The position numbers and the translations under genes were made by a program. Below the pieces are notes generated by a model. That model made no database searches and was not told where the DNA came from. It saw only the letters and a list, made by a program, of their open reading frames with translations. A stretch of 64,000 nucleotides of DNA from Aplectana chamaeleonis (lineage: Eukaryota; Nematoda; Chromadorea; Rhabditida; Cosmocercidae). Below, piece after piece: positions 36,201 through 46,951 of the stretch. The stretch is from assembly GCA_029168955.1 (NCBI GenBank), contig JAPDOI010000969.1, positions 124,001 to 188,000 of the forward strand. Direction: 5' to 3'. The first letter of the stretch is position 1. Each line of letters starts with the position of its first letter.

Positions 36201-37609
36201 CGGGACCATAGTGGGAGTGCTCAGGACGCCGCAGAAAGTGTGTGGGTCCCCAGTGGGAATGCGCAGGACGCCGTAGAAAATGTGCAGGACCATAGTGGGA
36301 GTGCTCAGGACGCCGCAGAAAGTGTGCGGGTCCCCAGTGGGAATGCGCAGTATGCCGTATAAAGTGTGCGGGACCATAGTGGGAGTGCGCAGGACGCCGT
36401 AGAAAGTGTGCAGGACCATAGTGGGAGTGCTCAGGACGCCGCAGAAAGTGTGCGGGTCCCCAGTGGGAATGCGCAGTATGCCGTAGAAAATGTGCGGGAC
36501 CATAGTGGGAGTGCGCAGGACGCCGCAGAAAGAGTGCGGGCCCCCAGTGGGAGTGCTCAGGACGCCGCAGAAAGTGTGTGGGTCCCCAGTGGGAATGCGC
36601 AGGACGCCGTAGAAAATGTGCAGGACCATAGTGGGAGTGCTCGGGACGCCGCAGAAAGTGTGCCGGTCCCCAGTGGGAATGCGCAGTATGCCGTAGAAAG
36701 TGTGCGGGACCATAGTGGCAGTGCGCAGGACGCCGCAGAAAGAGTGCGGGCCCCCAGTGGGAATGCGCAGGACGCCGTAGAAAGTGTACGAGACCCCATT
36801 GGTAGTGCGCAGGACTCCGTAGAAAGTGTACAGTACTCCAGAGGGAGTGTGCAGGACCCCGTTGAAAGTGTGCGGCACCCCACTGGGAGTGCCAGGACGC
36901 CATAGAAAATGTAGGGGACCCCAGTGGGTGTGCGCAGGATGCCGCAGAAAGTGTGCGGGACCCCAGCGGGAGTGCGCAGGACGCCGTAGAAAGTGTGCGG
37001 GACCACAGTGGGAGTGCGGAGTAAGCCGCAGAAAGAGTGTGGGCCCCCAGTGGGATTGTGCAGGATGCCGTAGAAAGTGTGCGGGACCATAGTGGGAGTG
37101 CTCAGGACGCCGCAGAAAGTGTGTGGGTCCCCAGTGGGAATGCGCAGGACGCCGTAGAAAATGTGCAGGACCATAGTGGGAGTGCTCAGGACGCCGCCGA
37201 AAGTGTGTGGGTCCCCAGTGGGAATACGCAGGACGCCGTAGAAAATGTGCAGGACCATAGTGGGAGTGCTCAGGACGCCGCAGAAAGTGTGCGGGTCCCC
37301 AGTGGGAATGCGCAGTATGCCGTAGAAAGTGTGCGGGACCATAGTGGGAGTGCGCAGGACACCGCAGAAAGAGTGCGGGCCCCCAGTGGGAATGCGCAGG
37401 ACGCCGTAGAAAGTGTACGAGACCCCATTGGTAGTGCGCAGGACTCCGTAGAAAGTGTACGGGACTCCAGAGGGAGTGTGCAGGACCCCGTTGAAAGTGT
37501 GTGGCACCCCACTGGGAGTGCCAGGACGATGTAGAAAGTGTGCGGGACTACCGTGGATGTGCGCACCATATAAAGTGCACGGGACCCATATGGAAGTGCG
37601 CCGAACGCC
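27240..37609 (+). repeat. 10.4-kb minisatellite, 42-bp unit, about 247 copies
   Basis: Typical unit: GTGCGCAGGACGCCGCAGAA + AGTGTGCGGGACCATAGTGG + GA. Variants differ at set positions (CCGTAGAAA or CCGCAGAAA; ACCATAG, ACCCCAG, GCCCCCAG or ACCACAG) and are arranged in higher-order blocks. Since 42 is a multiple of three and most units lack stops, very long frames appear on both strands: plus SAQDAVESVRDHSG, minus VPHTFYGVLRTPTM and two more (up to 822 codons at 33070-35538). Single-base indels shift the frame without any sign of selection for one frame. Confidence 0.97.
27330..28190 (+). repeat. 210-bp higher-order unit (five 42-bp units) repeated four times
   Basis: The marker variant GCCTTAGAAAGTCTACGT ends at about 27480, 27690, 27899 and 28109, spacings of 210, 209 and 210. 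One copy has a 1-bp loss near 27820. Between markers the order of the five variants is the same. Confidence 0.85.
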
Positions 37610-37709
37610 TAATAATTATGAAATCCCTTTTCAGGTTTTCGGAACTCTACAAAAGGAAATGACCGGAAGGTCAAAAACAACCGAATGTCCGTATTCGCGG
37701 ATTCTAAAA

Positions 37710-38288
37710 ATTGAAACAGTTTCTGCCCCAACTCCGTCTTGAAATTATTTGCCGCGCTGAACACAATTGCTTCGCGCGCACCAGATTTGGCTCTAACTCG
37801 CCCACGCGCAACTCTGCGATTACGAAACCGGCGTTCGGAGTGACTGTGGAATTGCGGTTTTTTCTCCATTGGGAAGAGCGTAAAAAGTTGGGGTATGCTT
37901 TCAAAAATGGTTTGGAATGGTTCCTTGGCACTCAAGAAAAATTTAGGAAACCTCGTGATTTTGGTCGAAAAACTGTTAATCTCCTTTTTTTTCAGACGGC
38001 GTTCACGATCTTGTTGGACTACTTAAAATTGAGCTAGGAAGCTAATTTTTTTGGCAGGAGGCTAGAAATGGATGCAGCTAGCTCCTATTCAATTTTAGAG
38101 TTGAAAACTCAATTTTAGCGGAACCTCGAAATTGAGGGTCAAGACGGGTAAAAACATGTAAACATGTTATTGTAAACCATCCGACGTTCACTGAACTTTG
38201 AAAATGAACTAATGAAAAACAACACAGCTAATGATAGGCTTTCGCCCAAGATTGTTCTCTTTTTGAGACGGTTAGTGTAAATAGGATT
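37710..38288 (+). repeat. Second direct copy of module A
   Basis: Matches 26700-27239: CACCAGATTTGGCT, GCGCAACNCTGCGATT, GAAAAACTGTTAATCTCC, AGACGGCGTTCACGATCTTG, AGGAAGCTAATTTTTTTGGC, AACATGTAAACATGTTATTG, ending TTTGAGGAGNGCGCAGGA where 42-bp units start. Confidence 0.85.
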
Positions 38289-38555
38289 TGAGGAGTGCGC
38301 AGGAAGCCGCAGAAAGTATGCGGGCCCCCACTGGAAGTGCGCATGAAGTAGCAAAACGTGTACGGGGTCTCAGTAGGAATGCGAGGGTCGTTTTTAATGG
38401 TTGCGGGTCACAATTTTAAGGAGTTATGACAACACCAATTCGTACCGGTTTCATTATCTGCGGAAAGCAGAAGCTGTCATAAGAGGTTTCGCCTCTCCAA
38501 AATGGGAATCGCTAAGCAAAAATCGGGTCAAAAAGGGAACCTTTGGGAAAAATAC

Positions 38556-39199
38556 ATGAAATTTCTTAAAGTTTAGCTTCCTGGCAAAAGCAAGGATTTG
38601 GAAATGCTATAACCACAATATAGAATCTGAAAAAATAAAAAATAACGTCTTGGAATAATTTAAAAAATGATTTGGCGCAAAATAGCCAGAGGTAATGAAG
38701 AAACTGGGAAATGTAGTGAAATTATTAAAATCGGATTTGGCGGTCAGTCAACTTTTTATAAGTAGTGAGAAACAAGGAATAGGATTTTGCAAGCTTCTCC
38801 GTTAAACTTATCAAAGCTAAATCGAGCGCGCAACGGAAACCTTAAAACATTTTATTGAAGCTGTAATACGGAAATCAGGGTGATTCATGCTATGTGAACG
38901 TAACGCTCAGATCCGGTGCGCGTTCGATTTAGCTTTGATAAGTTTTACGGAGAAGCTTGTGAAATCCTATCCCTTATTTCTCACTAATTATAAAAAGTTG
39001 GCCTATGACTGACCGCCAAATCCGATTAAAATCATTTCTCTACATTTCCCAGTTTTTTCATTACTTCTGGCTATTTTGCGCCAAATCATTTTTGAAGTTA
39101 TTTTGAAGACGTTTTTTTCTATTTTTTTCAACTTCTATATTGTGATTATAACATTGCCAAATCATTACTTTTGCCAGGAAGCTAAACTTTTAGAAATTG
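38556..39199. repeat. Long palindrome of family X, arms about 280 bp
   Basis: Left arm AAATTTCTTAAAGTTTAGC...AAGCTTCTCCGTTAAACTTATC and right arm GATAAGTTTTACGGAGAAGCTT...GCTAAACTTTTAGAAATTG are inverse copies with an 80-bp spacer around CTGTAATACGG. It could extrude as a cruciform. Confidence 0.85.
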
Positions 39200-39459
39200 T
39201 AGTAATGTTTTTGATCAATAAACAATGATCTACCATGAATTTTTGTATGTGGGAGGAATGTGCATAAATATAGGAAAATCCACGATTCCACGACTAAATT
39301 CTCAGCGTGAGAAGAGTGTGAGGCGACATTTTCACTAAAAAATTCGTGGTGTGAGAAGAAAGTGAGGCGACAATTTCACCACCGAGTTCGTAGTGTGAGA
39401 AGAATGTGGGGCGAGAATGAGGCTAGAGTGAGGCGAGACGGCATCTCATCGGGCAGTCA

Positions 39460-40967
39460 TTACTCAGGTAAAACGAGTTGTCCAGAATCGGACGAATAGT
39501 CGTCGAGAATCGGTCGACAGTCGAGAAGTTGTCTAGAAAGTTGATAGAAGTTGTCGAGAATTCCGAGATTCGCAGTATTTGTCGAGAATTGCGGCCGATT
39601 TGTTCAGAATTTCAGAGAAAGTTGTCGAGATTTCGGGGGAACGAGTGTTTGCCGACAGTTCGGACAGATTTCTCGACAACTCCTTCCGAAATTGAGAATA
39701 TGTCTCGAATATGTCGAAAACTTTCCAAGAATTCAGGACATCACTTCAGAACCCTCTTAACACCACATTCTTCAAATGTTGCGACTGCTGTTTTCGTTCT
39801 TTTCTTTTCATGTGGGTCCTCTGGGTTTTTTTCTTTTTTTCTCCATTCTTCTAGTTGGTTATCAATTATAATGTATTTCAACGATTTCCGGAATATCAAA
39901 CTCGTTTTTTTTCTAAATTTTCATCTTCGCGAAATAGCGAACATACCAAAAGATGGGATTTCCAAGTTAGTGAATTTTGGAACTTTTCGAGCTCTCAAGT
40001 ACTGATCTTTTTTTGATGATCAGTAGTTGCAGCAGTCAGATTTAAAATATATTATTCAAGAAGTTACCCTAGAAGTATCAGAATAACGTTTGAAATTAAG
40101 ATTGTTAATTCGAATAAATCTCGAATGATTCAGTTCTGAACGAAATTTGCAACTTTAAACCTTGCAATGATTGTTTAGCATTATATTGATGTACAATATG
40201 TGGACTTCCGGCGGGTCCACACTTGCAGCCAGCGGTTTGGCCGCTAGCTGCAGGTGTGGACCCTCCGGAAGCCCACATTCCGCAAAGTATGGGTCACGAG
40301 AGTAGGATATTCGAGTCTATCGGGGTCTTTTTACCTTGCATGCAAGCTTCCACCGCCTAAGATGGAGGCTGAACACCGTTACAATATAGTGGCTCACACA
40401 TTCCTCAGGTGTGGTCCCGCCGGAAGTCGACAATTTTGAAAACTAGGAGCCACGAGAGTAGGATATTTGAGTTTAGCGTGGTCGATTTACTCTCTACTCA
40501 AACTTTACCGTCTTATGTTAGAGTAATCCTGAAGACCACTACATTGATAGCGCAGTGGCGTTGGGCAAGGCCATAGCGGCCCATGTTGAACGATGTTGTA
40601 GACCCACAGCATATACGATGCACAGTTTTCCTCTGCCGAACGTTGAAGAAGCGAGCCATGTTGGAAATCCGTCAAACAGAGGGGTGTGAAACCACACATG
40701 CACTTCACCGAACGTTGTAATCAACGGTTGGGCAGGAGCCCCAATTTTTGGTATGCATATACAGTTGTACATGTGTATAACTGTACGTTAACTGTCGAGA
40801 ATCGGGCTAGGAGTTGTCGGGAATTGGTCGAGAAGTTGTCGGGAATTGTCGAGAATTGGGCGAAAAATTGTCCAGAATTCTCCAAAATTTGCGAAAGCTG
40901 TCCTGCATTCGTACGCCTGCAGAACAACTTTTCGTCCGATTCTCGACAACTAGTTTTACCTGAGTAG
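39460..40967. mobile_element. TIR element T2 (TA + CTCAGGTAAAAC)
   Basis: 1.5 kb, TACTCAGGTAAAACGAGTTG at left and inverted CTAGTTTTACCTGAGTA at right; TA at both ends fits a Tc1/mariner-like 2-bp duplication. Sub-terminal blocks repeat GTTGTCGAGAATTNG at both ends (39475-39740 and 40795-40945). No transposase; the plus frame of 175 codons (39478-40005) is mostly this repeat. Confidence 0.72.
40204..40271. repeat. 31-bp-arm hairpin inside T2
   Basis: CTTCCGGCGGGTCCACACTTGCAGCCAGCGG faces CCGCTAGCTGCAGGTGTGGACCCTCCGGAAG across TTTG. A diverged piece of the flanking GAGAGTAGGATATTCGAG recurs at about 40455. Confidence 0.8.
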
Positions 40968-42060
40968 GGTCACCCCACTTTCTCCCCAGATGGGGCTACA
41001 ATTTCACTGAAATGAGGCTACGCCGAAGCCGATTTGGCGGGAGTTGCCTCGATGTCATGAGGCGACTCCTACTTTCCATCGAGGCAACTCCCAAGCGAAT
41101 GTCAGAGGATACCAAAATCGATTACCGCCAACCAAAGCGCGGCCACCTTCGCAGTGCATTGGTTCGCTGCAGGGTTGGAATTGGTGGGAACAGGAGGCTG
41201 TTATGAACCGCCAACGAATACGATTGTCTGTTATGATCCGCCAACCAAAATCTTCTTTCCGAGTTGACGATCGGTCCGCTCGCTTTTTATGCTGTAAGCG
41301 TCTAGCGTCGTAGACAAAAATTGTTTTGAATGGCTTCTGTTTCGTTCTATCACTTATGCCTTGTTTCTCTGTTTTCTGCTTTTATAAGCCTACTTTTTCA
41401 ATTTTCTCGCTTCTTGCTGTAATTATCGAATAAGTTAGTCTAACCTTTTCTTCTACAGGTTCTTAAAGTGGGTTATTCTTGAAATTAACTTCTTTCAATC
41501 AGTGTTTTTCTTCTCAAAACTGGGAACAAGATTAAAAATTATCCGTTGAATAGGGTGCTTGTGTGCGCCACTGCGGAGGCACTGCCATAATCGACGGCTA
41601 ATTCCTAATTTTCTGCTACATGTGGGAGAGAAAAGCACCGGGGATACTGCAAAACGGTGCGCTTCTCGTACAACAAAAACACACCCAAAGTCTCGCATAG
41701 ATTTAATTCGATAACTTTATTTTCCAAAAGGAAACACACGGAATGTATGAATGTGAGGGGTTTAATTACGGCAGCCTGCGCCCGCACAACAAAAAATACT
41801 ACGCGGGAATAACACGAAAATATATAAGGAGCAGAAAAAACGCAACCACACCACCGAATTTTTTGTTGCCGTGGACTGTACGAGGACGCGAGATCATTGA
41901 TTTCAAGCATGGTAGGATAACAGGTCATAGATTTAACGCATTGTCACTTTATCCTCTTGTCCTAGCTGCTTCAACCAGGGTTGGGCGCTGGTTGTGGAGC
42001 TCTTCATAGGGGTCTGAGCTGCAGAGGGGTGGGGTCTGAGCTTTGCCAATAGTTCAACAA
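40968..42060. other. Unassigned 1.1 kb
   Basis: 41040-41110 carries inverted GGAGTTGCCTCGATG / CATCGAGGCAACTCC. A good plus-strand acceptor TTTTCTTCTACAG is at 41448-41460 but no convincing exon follows. Overlapping frames at 41605-42009 on both strands show no domain. Confidence 0.3.
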
Positions 42061-42064
42061 CAGC

Positions 42065-42362
42065 TTGAATTTTAGCACATTTATAGCTTTCATACCATTG
42101 CCGGTTTCTGTTTTTGACCAAAATAGCCACCTGCCACGACTGCATTTTTTAGCATGTAAAAATGCGGGAGATTTAAAGCTGATATACCGTTGTTGCTGTC
42201 TATCTCTGACCAAAAATAGACTCCTTCCATGTCCGGATTTCTCAGCAGCTCGAATTTTCGAAGAATCAGGGCTACCATACCGTTGTTGGTGCCTAGTTTT
42301 GACATAAAGTAGTCACCTGCTATGCCCAAAAGTCTCAGCAGCTCAATTTTTTGGAGAATTAG
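42065..42362 (+). repeat. Three diverged tandem units of about 92 bp
   Basis: Each has CATACCNTTGNTG...CTGTTTTTGACCAAAATAG...CACCTGC or CTTCC...CTCAGCAGCTCNAATTTT. Frames on both strands across it are repeat by-products. Confidence 0.6.
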
Positions 42363-43695
42363 ATATACAACTATGAGCGAAACCCAACTGTAGATTCACG
42401 GTAATCCACGGAAACTATTTAGGTACTGACAATACTCGCATTGAATCCAGCGCAGCGCTCTTGGACTGTTTCACGAAACCCACGGATTTGTAATGATCTT
42501 CAAGTGGGGAATAGTCTATGGAATATTATGTTGTATCGATTCTTAAAAAGAATACGTAGTATTTGTTGTGTTTTATAACCAAAGACCGATGTCATACTGT
42601 TTTAGATAATTCTGTAGAAGTTGATATATTATAGAGAACAGTAGCATGCATAGTATGAAAGTAGAATTCTTGTTTTATGTGGAACACTTATTCGGAGAAC
42701 AACGAATGTTTCGTGGAATCAGACTCTATGAGCGTTTTAAAATTAGGTACAATTATAACGATGTGATATAATTGTATATAATAGTGATTCGATGTATATA
42801 ATAGTAATTCAACGTTTTGGTGTTGAAAAATCACGTTTTCGTCGTATAGAACAGTTTTGGAAACCTAAGGAAAGCTGATAGCAGGTTAAAACTCTCATCA
42901 AAACCAAACGGATATGTCCCCGGAACATATGCTATCGGTACCGAACTCATAACAGAAAGTGTCTGCTATTATCGTCCGCCAATCAATACGATATGTTCCG
43001 GCCGGTGCTCGGCGGAACATATGCTATAGGTATCGAGTTCATAACAGCGAGTGTGTGTAATTGCCCAGTATTCGCTCAGCGTTCACACCTGAATTCCTAC
43101 GCGAGGCGATTTTCGCGTTGCACTGACACATACTATGGCGTCGCTCTGCAAAAACTCTAAACGCCACCTTTGCCTCTGAGCTGATGGTCGTGCGCCGCCC
43201 GGTCGCCGCCGACTGAGAAACGCTGCCAACCAATTGACAAATTGTCGCAACCCTCGCTACTGATTGCCAGGTGCTCGACGGCAGTCCGATACATCTTCCA
43301 ACACTGCTAGCCCACCTCCAAGTCATCGCGCTTCAATAGCCAATCGCCCGCTTAACGCGCGTTGACGGCCAACTCAGCGCTAGGAACGCCCCTTTTGCAG
43401 GCGCGCGGACCTCAGTTTGTCTAAAAATGAGAAAGAATGATGGTGTACTTTTAAGAAGGAACAATGATATTTTTTTATCCAGTGCACTCTTCTCTGGCGA
43501 AACAGAGCAAAGTCTTGATACACTAGACGATCATGTTAATCTAGTTGTACACCTGACTTAATGCCTAGCTTGCTAGGAGTCAGGGCGGAGCAAGCAGCGA
43601 AGCGGTCGGTCACTGCAAAATATAACACTGATAAGGACATTCAGACATAATAAGCCCGATAAGCCTCGCTCCGACCGGCTCAAAATGAGGGAGCC
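42363..43695. other. Unassigned 1.3 kb with a 100-bp duplication
   Basis: GGAACATATGCTATCGGTACCGAACTCATAACAGAAAGTGT (42920-42962) recurs as a diverged copy at 43012-43055, followed by an M5-like right end (43060-43175). No gene is seen. Confidence 0.35.
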
Positions 43696-43699
43696 AGGC

Positions 43700-44075
43700 T
43701 ATATATTTATGCTAACGTCATATTGTGCCAAGTTATCCAACGTCGAGTTCTTGTGTTATGCTACGTAAAATTATGTTGTGCTGTGTTACAATATGCTAAC
43801 TCACGTACTGTTATGATATGTTACGTTATTCCGTTTTACGTCACATTATGCTATCTTAGGTCATCGTATGTATGTTAGGGTATGTTACGATATATGTTGT
43901 GTTACAAGACTTTTTTCAATGATGTTGCTTTATGCTATATTATGTAATGATAAGTTATTTTACGTTTCATGAATGTGATCTTGCCTTCTGTCGAGTGATG
44001 ATATGTGTTGTCGTCATGTTATGCTCGTCTTCGTGTTCATAATGCTGCTAATTTATGATATATTCGTGTTACAGT
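43700..44075 (+). repeat. Decayed (TTATG)n-like array
   Basis: Many diverged TTATG/TTACG/CTATG words (GTTATGCTACG, GTTACGTTATTC, TATGTATGTTAGGG) without a strict period. It appears to be an old member of the same pentanucleotide arrays, next to a Penelope-like fragment. Confidence 0.45.
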
Positions 44076-44410
44076 GTCTTTCTTAGTATGGAAGCTTGAG
44101 ACTCTTCTTATTCCACCTTTTATTTTGGCTAGCTTTCGCCAATGATGGCTTCATAAGGCCTTCAACAATGCAATAGCATGCTCACATAGTATAGTACAAA
44201 GATATGGTAGTTACATGGGAAATACATACCAGACCCAAGAAAGGTAGTGAACGAGGTAGTTGCGAGCGCTGAATGTCGTAGTTATAGGTCACTGGGAAAC
44301 GCATGCGACAATGATGGTGATGTAGGGCTTACCCCGACCAGTCAAATTCAAGGATGAGAATCATCAGGGCAATTCTCAAGGGAAGGGAGGGAAGAAGGAT
44401 AGACCCGGTA

Positions 44411-44775
44411 TCAAGTGATCAATCTCATCAAGTCACAGAGCTCCTCCTTCGCGTTTATCTCAGGACGTAGGCGCTGAATTTCCCTCGCTTCCAAAATTTT
44501 TCTTTCCGATGGGTGCATCAAGCGTCGGTCAAGTACCGATACATGGAATAAAGGCGCGCTTTCACAGCTATGCTTCGTTGTTCGGTGTTTCAAAAAACCG
44601 CGGCTCGGATAGGAGGCCGGATTTGTAAACGCCCTCCGATGTTCATCTAGACGTGCCTTTAGTGGTCTCATTGTTTCACTCACATAGCGTTAACCACATC
44701 GTCTGTAGCGGACAAGGTAGAAAGTCCCACGAAGCATGCAGATTTTCTCTGTTTGACAATAGCGACATGTACTAT
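44411..44775 (-). pseudogene. Penelope-like element, GIY-YIG endonuclease fragment
   Basis: On the minus strand: TCRYCQTEKICMLRGTFYLV then RYRRCG, a TAA, and RYVSETMRPLKARLDEHRRAF, HRTTKHSCES, SERKILEAREIQRLRPEINA. This is the CCHH-like knuckle followed by the GIY-YIG nuclease (YVGETxRPL...REH, E near KILEA) that ends Penelope-like retroelements. The reverse transcriptase is absent, so it is a 5'-truncated relic with one nonsense codon. Confidence 0.75.
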
Positions 44776-44907
44776 CCATGTTACAGTGTGCTATGCTGTG
44801 TTATTTTATCCCATTATATATGTCCCGTTATTTCATTTCATCTTATGTAATGTTTCTCTAGGTTACGGACCTGCTTTCGATCTACTACCCATATGCATAT
44901 TAAAGAC

Positions 44908-45084
44908 ATGAAGGTTGGCCGCTGGCCAGACATCCCGTGGGGAATATCTCGTAAATCCTGCATAGCGTCTATTAGCAAGACCAGCAGTGGTATTCATGTG
45001 TTCGTGCTTATGCGGAATCAATCGAAACTCTGCTGCTTCTTGTCTGTAGCTTTCCCTTTGAAAACGAATTGATAAATGTTTTCC
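44908..45084 (-). CDS. Candidate host exon, 59 codons, unknown product
   Basis: Between acceptor AACTTTCCAG and a GT (GTCTTT) there are exactly 59 open codons in phase 0: GKHLSIRFQRESYRQEAAEF, then RLIPHKHEHMNTTAGLANRR, YAGFTRYSPRDVWPAANLH. The composition looks like a structured protein rather than repeat translation, and no repeat family covers it. No partner exon was found; I do not recognise the family. If real, the Penelope fragment lies in its downstream intron. Confidence 0.3.
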
Positions 45085-45746
45085 CTGGAAAGTTCACTCC
45101 ACCCTGATGAAAGCCTTTTCTTTGCTGTGATTTAACTTTTCCACATTTTTGCGTCCCTGATGCTTAGAAAAAAAGGTGGAAATTTTGCCCTCATATTACG
45201 AGATAATTAATAATTCACGAAAATACAGATTGGTGGGGTTGAACATTCAGCGAAATTTCTCAGCCGTTTGTGTGAAGACGTGGTCCTCTGATCTGCTCTG
45301 ATGTTATCGCTGTGGATTTCAAGATTACATACGTATGTATATAACAAAAACCTTCCTTCATCAAGCGAATTCCATTCCAGGCGCTCGACAATATATGACA
45401 AATGTCATAGTGGTGTTGTCATTCATTTCATATGACCGCCTTCCGTTCTGTTCGACTTGCCCTCAAGCTCAGCCAGCCATTGCTGTCGCTTTTACCATGT
45501 GGCAAAAACCATTTTGCGTCATGTATCAATTCCCCAAGGAGAATAAAATCCGCGTTCAGCGCCTTGTTGGTCTAGCTGCCATTTCAGCAACTTGCACGTA
45601 CATGTGAATTCATAATTTCGTTACGACTTGTTTCAGTGCTCCATTAATTGTTGTATCGAGGTTTTCCTTTATCTTGTATTACTTCATTTTTCAATTCAAG
45701 ATGTGGTAGACTAACCTGCTAACTTATTTCTGTCTACTAATTCCAA
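45085..45746. other. Unassigned 0.66 kb
   Basis: Open frames on both strands (plus 45335-45607, minus 45207-45401) overlap each other and carry no recognised domain; either could contain an exon, neither is supported. Confidence 0.25.
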
Positions 45747-45800
45747 CATAACATAACATACACAGCACAGCATAACGTAACAAAACATAACATAATCTCG
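45747..45800 (+). repeat. Short imperfect (AACAT)n array
   Basis: AACATAACATAACATACACAGCACAGCATAACGTAACAAAACATAACATAAT, directly before recognisable endonuclease sequence of the next LINE. Confidence 0.75.
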
Positions 45801-46951
45801 CCACCCAGCGTCTCAAAATAAGTACCATCAGTATCATTAACTGTTTTTCAACTCACTCAACAGCAGACGACTCAGTCTTCGATGAGTTCTGCGAACAGTT
45901 GGCAGACGTTACAGGATTGAAAAGGCTACCGAAGAGTAATACAGGTTTGAGTGTTTGGGATCGGCATCTGGAACGAGAATGGACATCAGCATGCCGGGCT
46001 CATGTCTTCGGCACGTCTCTTCTATAGAACCTCGCTATTCAAGAAGAAGGAACGTCGACGCTGAACGTGGATGTCACCAAACGGCACAACTCATCCTGAG
46101 ATCAACCACATTGTGACTAACAGAGAATGGTGTCTGTTTGACACCTCCGTGGTGCCATATTTCTGCAGTGACCCCACTTTGCGTAGACAATGATAATGGT
46201 CACTGCCAAAATCAACGTCAGTCACAGGTTGGCGAAGGAGGCATAGCTACCTTCGCGCATGAGGACAAAAGCATATTGTGTGCGACGAAGCCGTTTTGAA
46301 CGAATTCCTATCCAGATGTGACTGGCAAATCAAAAAACCGACGAGAAAGAGACCGGTTGAGGCTGAACCCTACTGCTACTCATGACGAGCGGCAGGTATG
46401 TCAGCAGCAGATAATCACTGCAGGAGGGTCTTCAAATCTACAGGAAACAAGGGTTGTTAGAGGCAGCACAGAAAATGACTAGTTCAACGAAATGTAACCT
46501 GGATCTCCGAGATTTCAGTATTCCACTATAATTACTTGTCGACGGAGACGGAATCGCTATCGCTTCCCGCCATGAGATGGAATTGGTCATGGAAAGGTTT
46601 TATGCAAAACTCTACCAATTGACAAGTTCCGTGTCAGACCCAGATATCTTTGCTGGAGATACAACTCCACGGATTATTTCCACCTCGGACAGCATTCAAA
46701 AGTTAGAAGAGCTGCACAACCACAGGACGAGAGAGGATTTCTCCCGATCTTGGTTGAGTCGGGGGCCATAACCTGAAAACGCCCATTGCGGCACATATGC
46801 CATCGTATCTACAGAAGGAGACAATTCCAGATCAGTGGGAGACTTTGCGCACAGTCATTCTTCACAAGAGGAGTGGCCGGGAAGATCTTCGCAACCATCG
46901 CCTGATCAGCTCTACAAGTGGCTCTACAAGCGTATGACGGATTTTAGATGA
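45801..46951 (+). pseudogene. Second RTE-related LINE, 5' half (endonuclease and RT start), decayed
   Basis: Pieces in shifting frames: ISTISIINCFSTHSTADDS (about 45825), then near 46040 TWMSPNGTTHPEINHIVTNR and EWCLFDTSVVPYFCS (endonuclease C-terminal part), then MELVMERFYAKLYQLTSS (46577) and IPDQWETLRTVILHKRSGRE DLRNHRLIS (about 46828-46910). It ends at ILDEV where an insertion begins. It resembles a different RTE lineage from the 19-24 kb element. Confidence 0.8.

Larger units (their letters stand above)
26630..39205. mobile_element. Transposon-like family X, long copy carrying the giant 42-bp array
   Basis: Order: module A (about 26630-27239), the 42-bp array (27240-37609), a short unique stretch, module A again in direct orientation (about 37710-38288), 2.3 further 42-bp units (38289-38384), a spacer matching 13490-13616, then a palindrome (38556-39199). 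The element encodes no transposase. Internal minisatellites and a hairpin near one end (26711-26731) resemble Helitron-derived non-autonomous elements, but I see no decisive TC / CTRR ends, so the class is open. Confidence 0.6.

Noticed and set aside
27240..37609. CRISPR-like regular array
   Set aside because: Units are contiguous with no unique spacers, and the window is eukaryotic.
39478..40005. 175-codon plus frame
   Set aside because: It consists of sub-terminal short repeats of element T2 followed by AT-rich sequence with no domain.
43700..44075. Telomere-like repeats
   Set aside because: Words are TTATG-like, not the nematode TTAGGC, and the array is internal and decayed.
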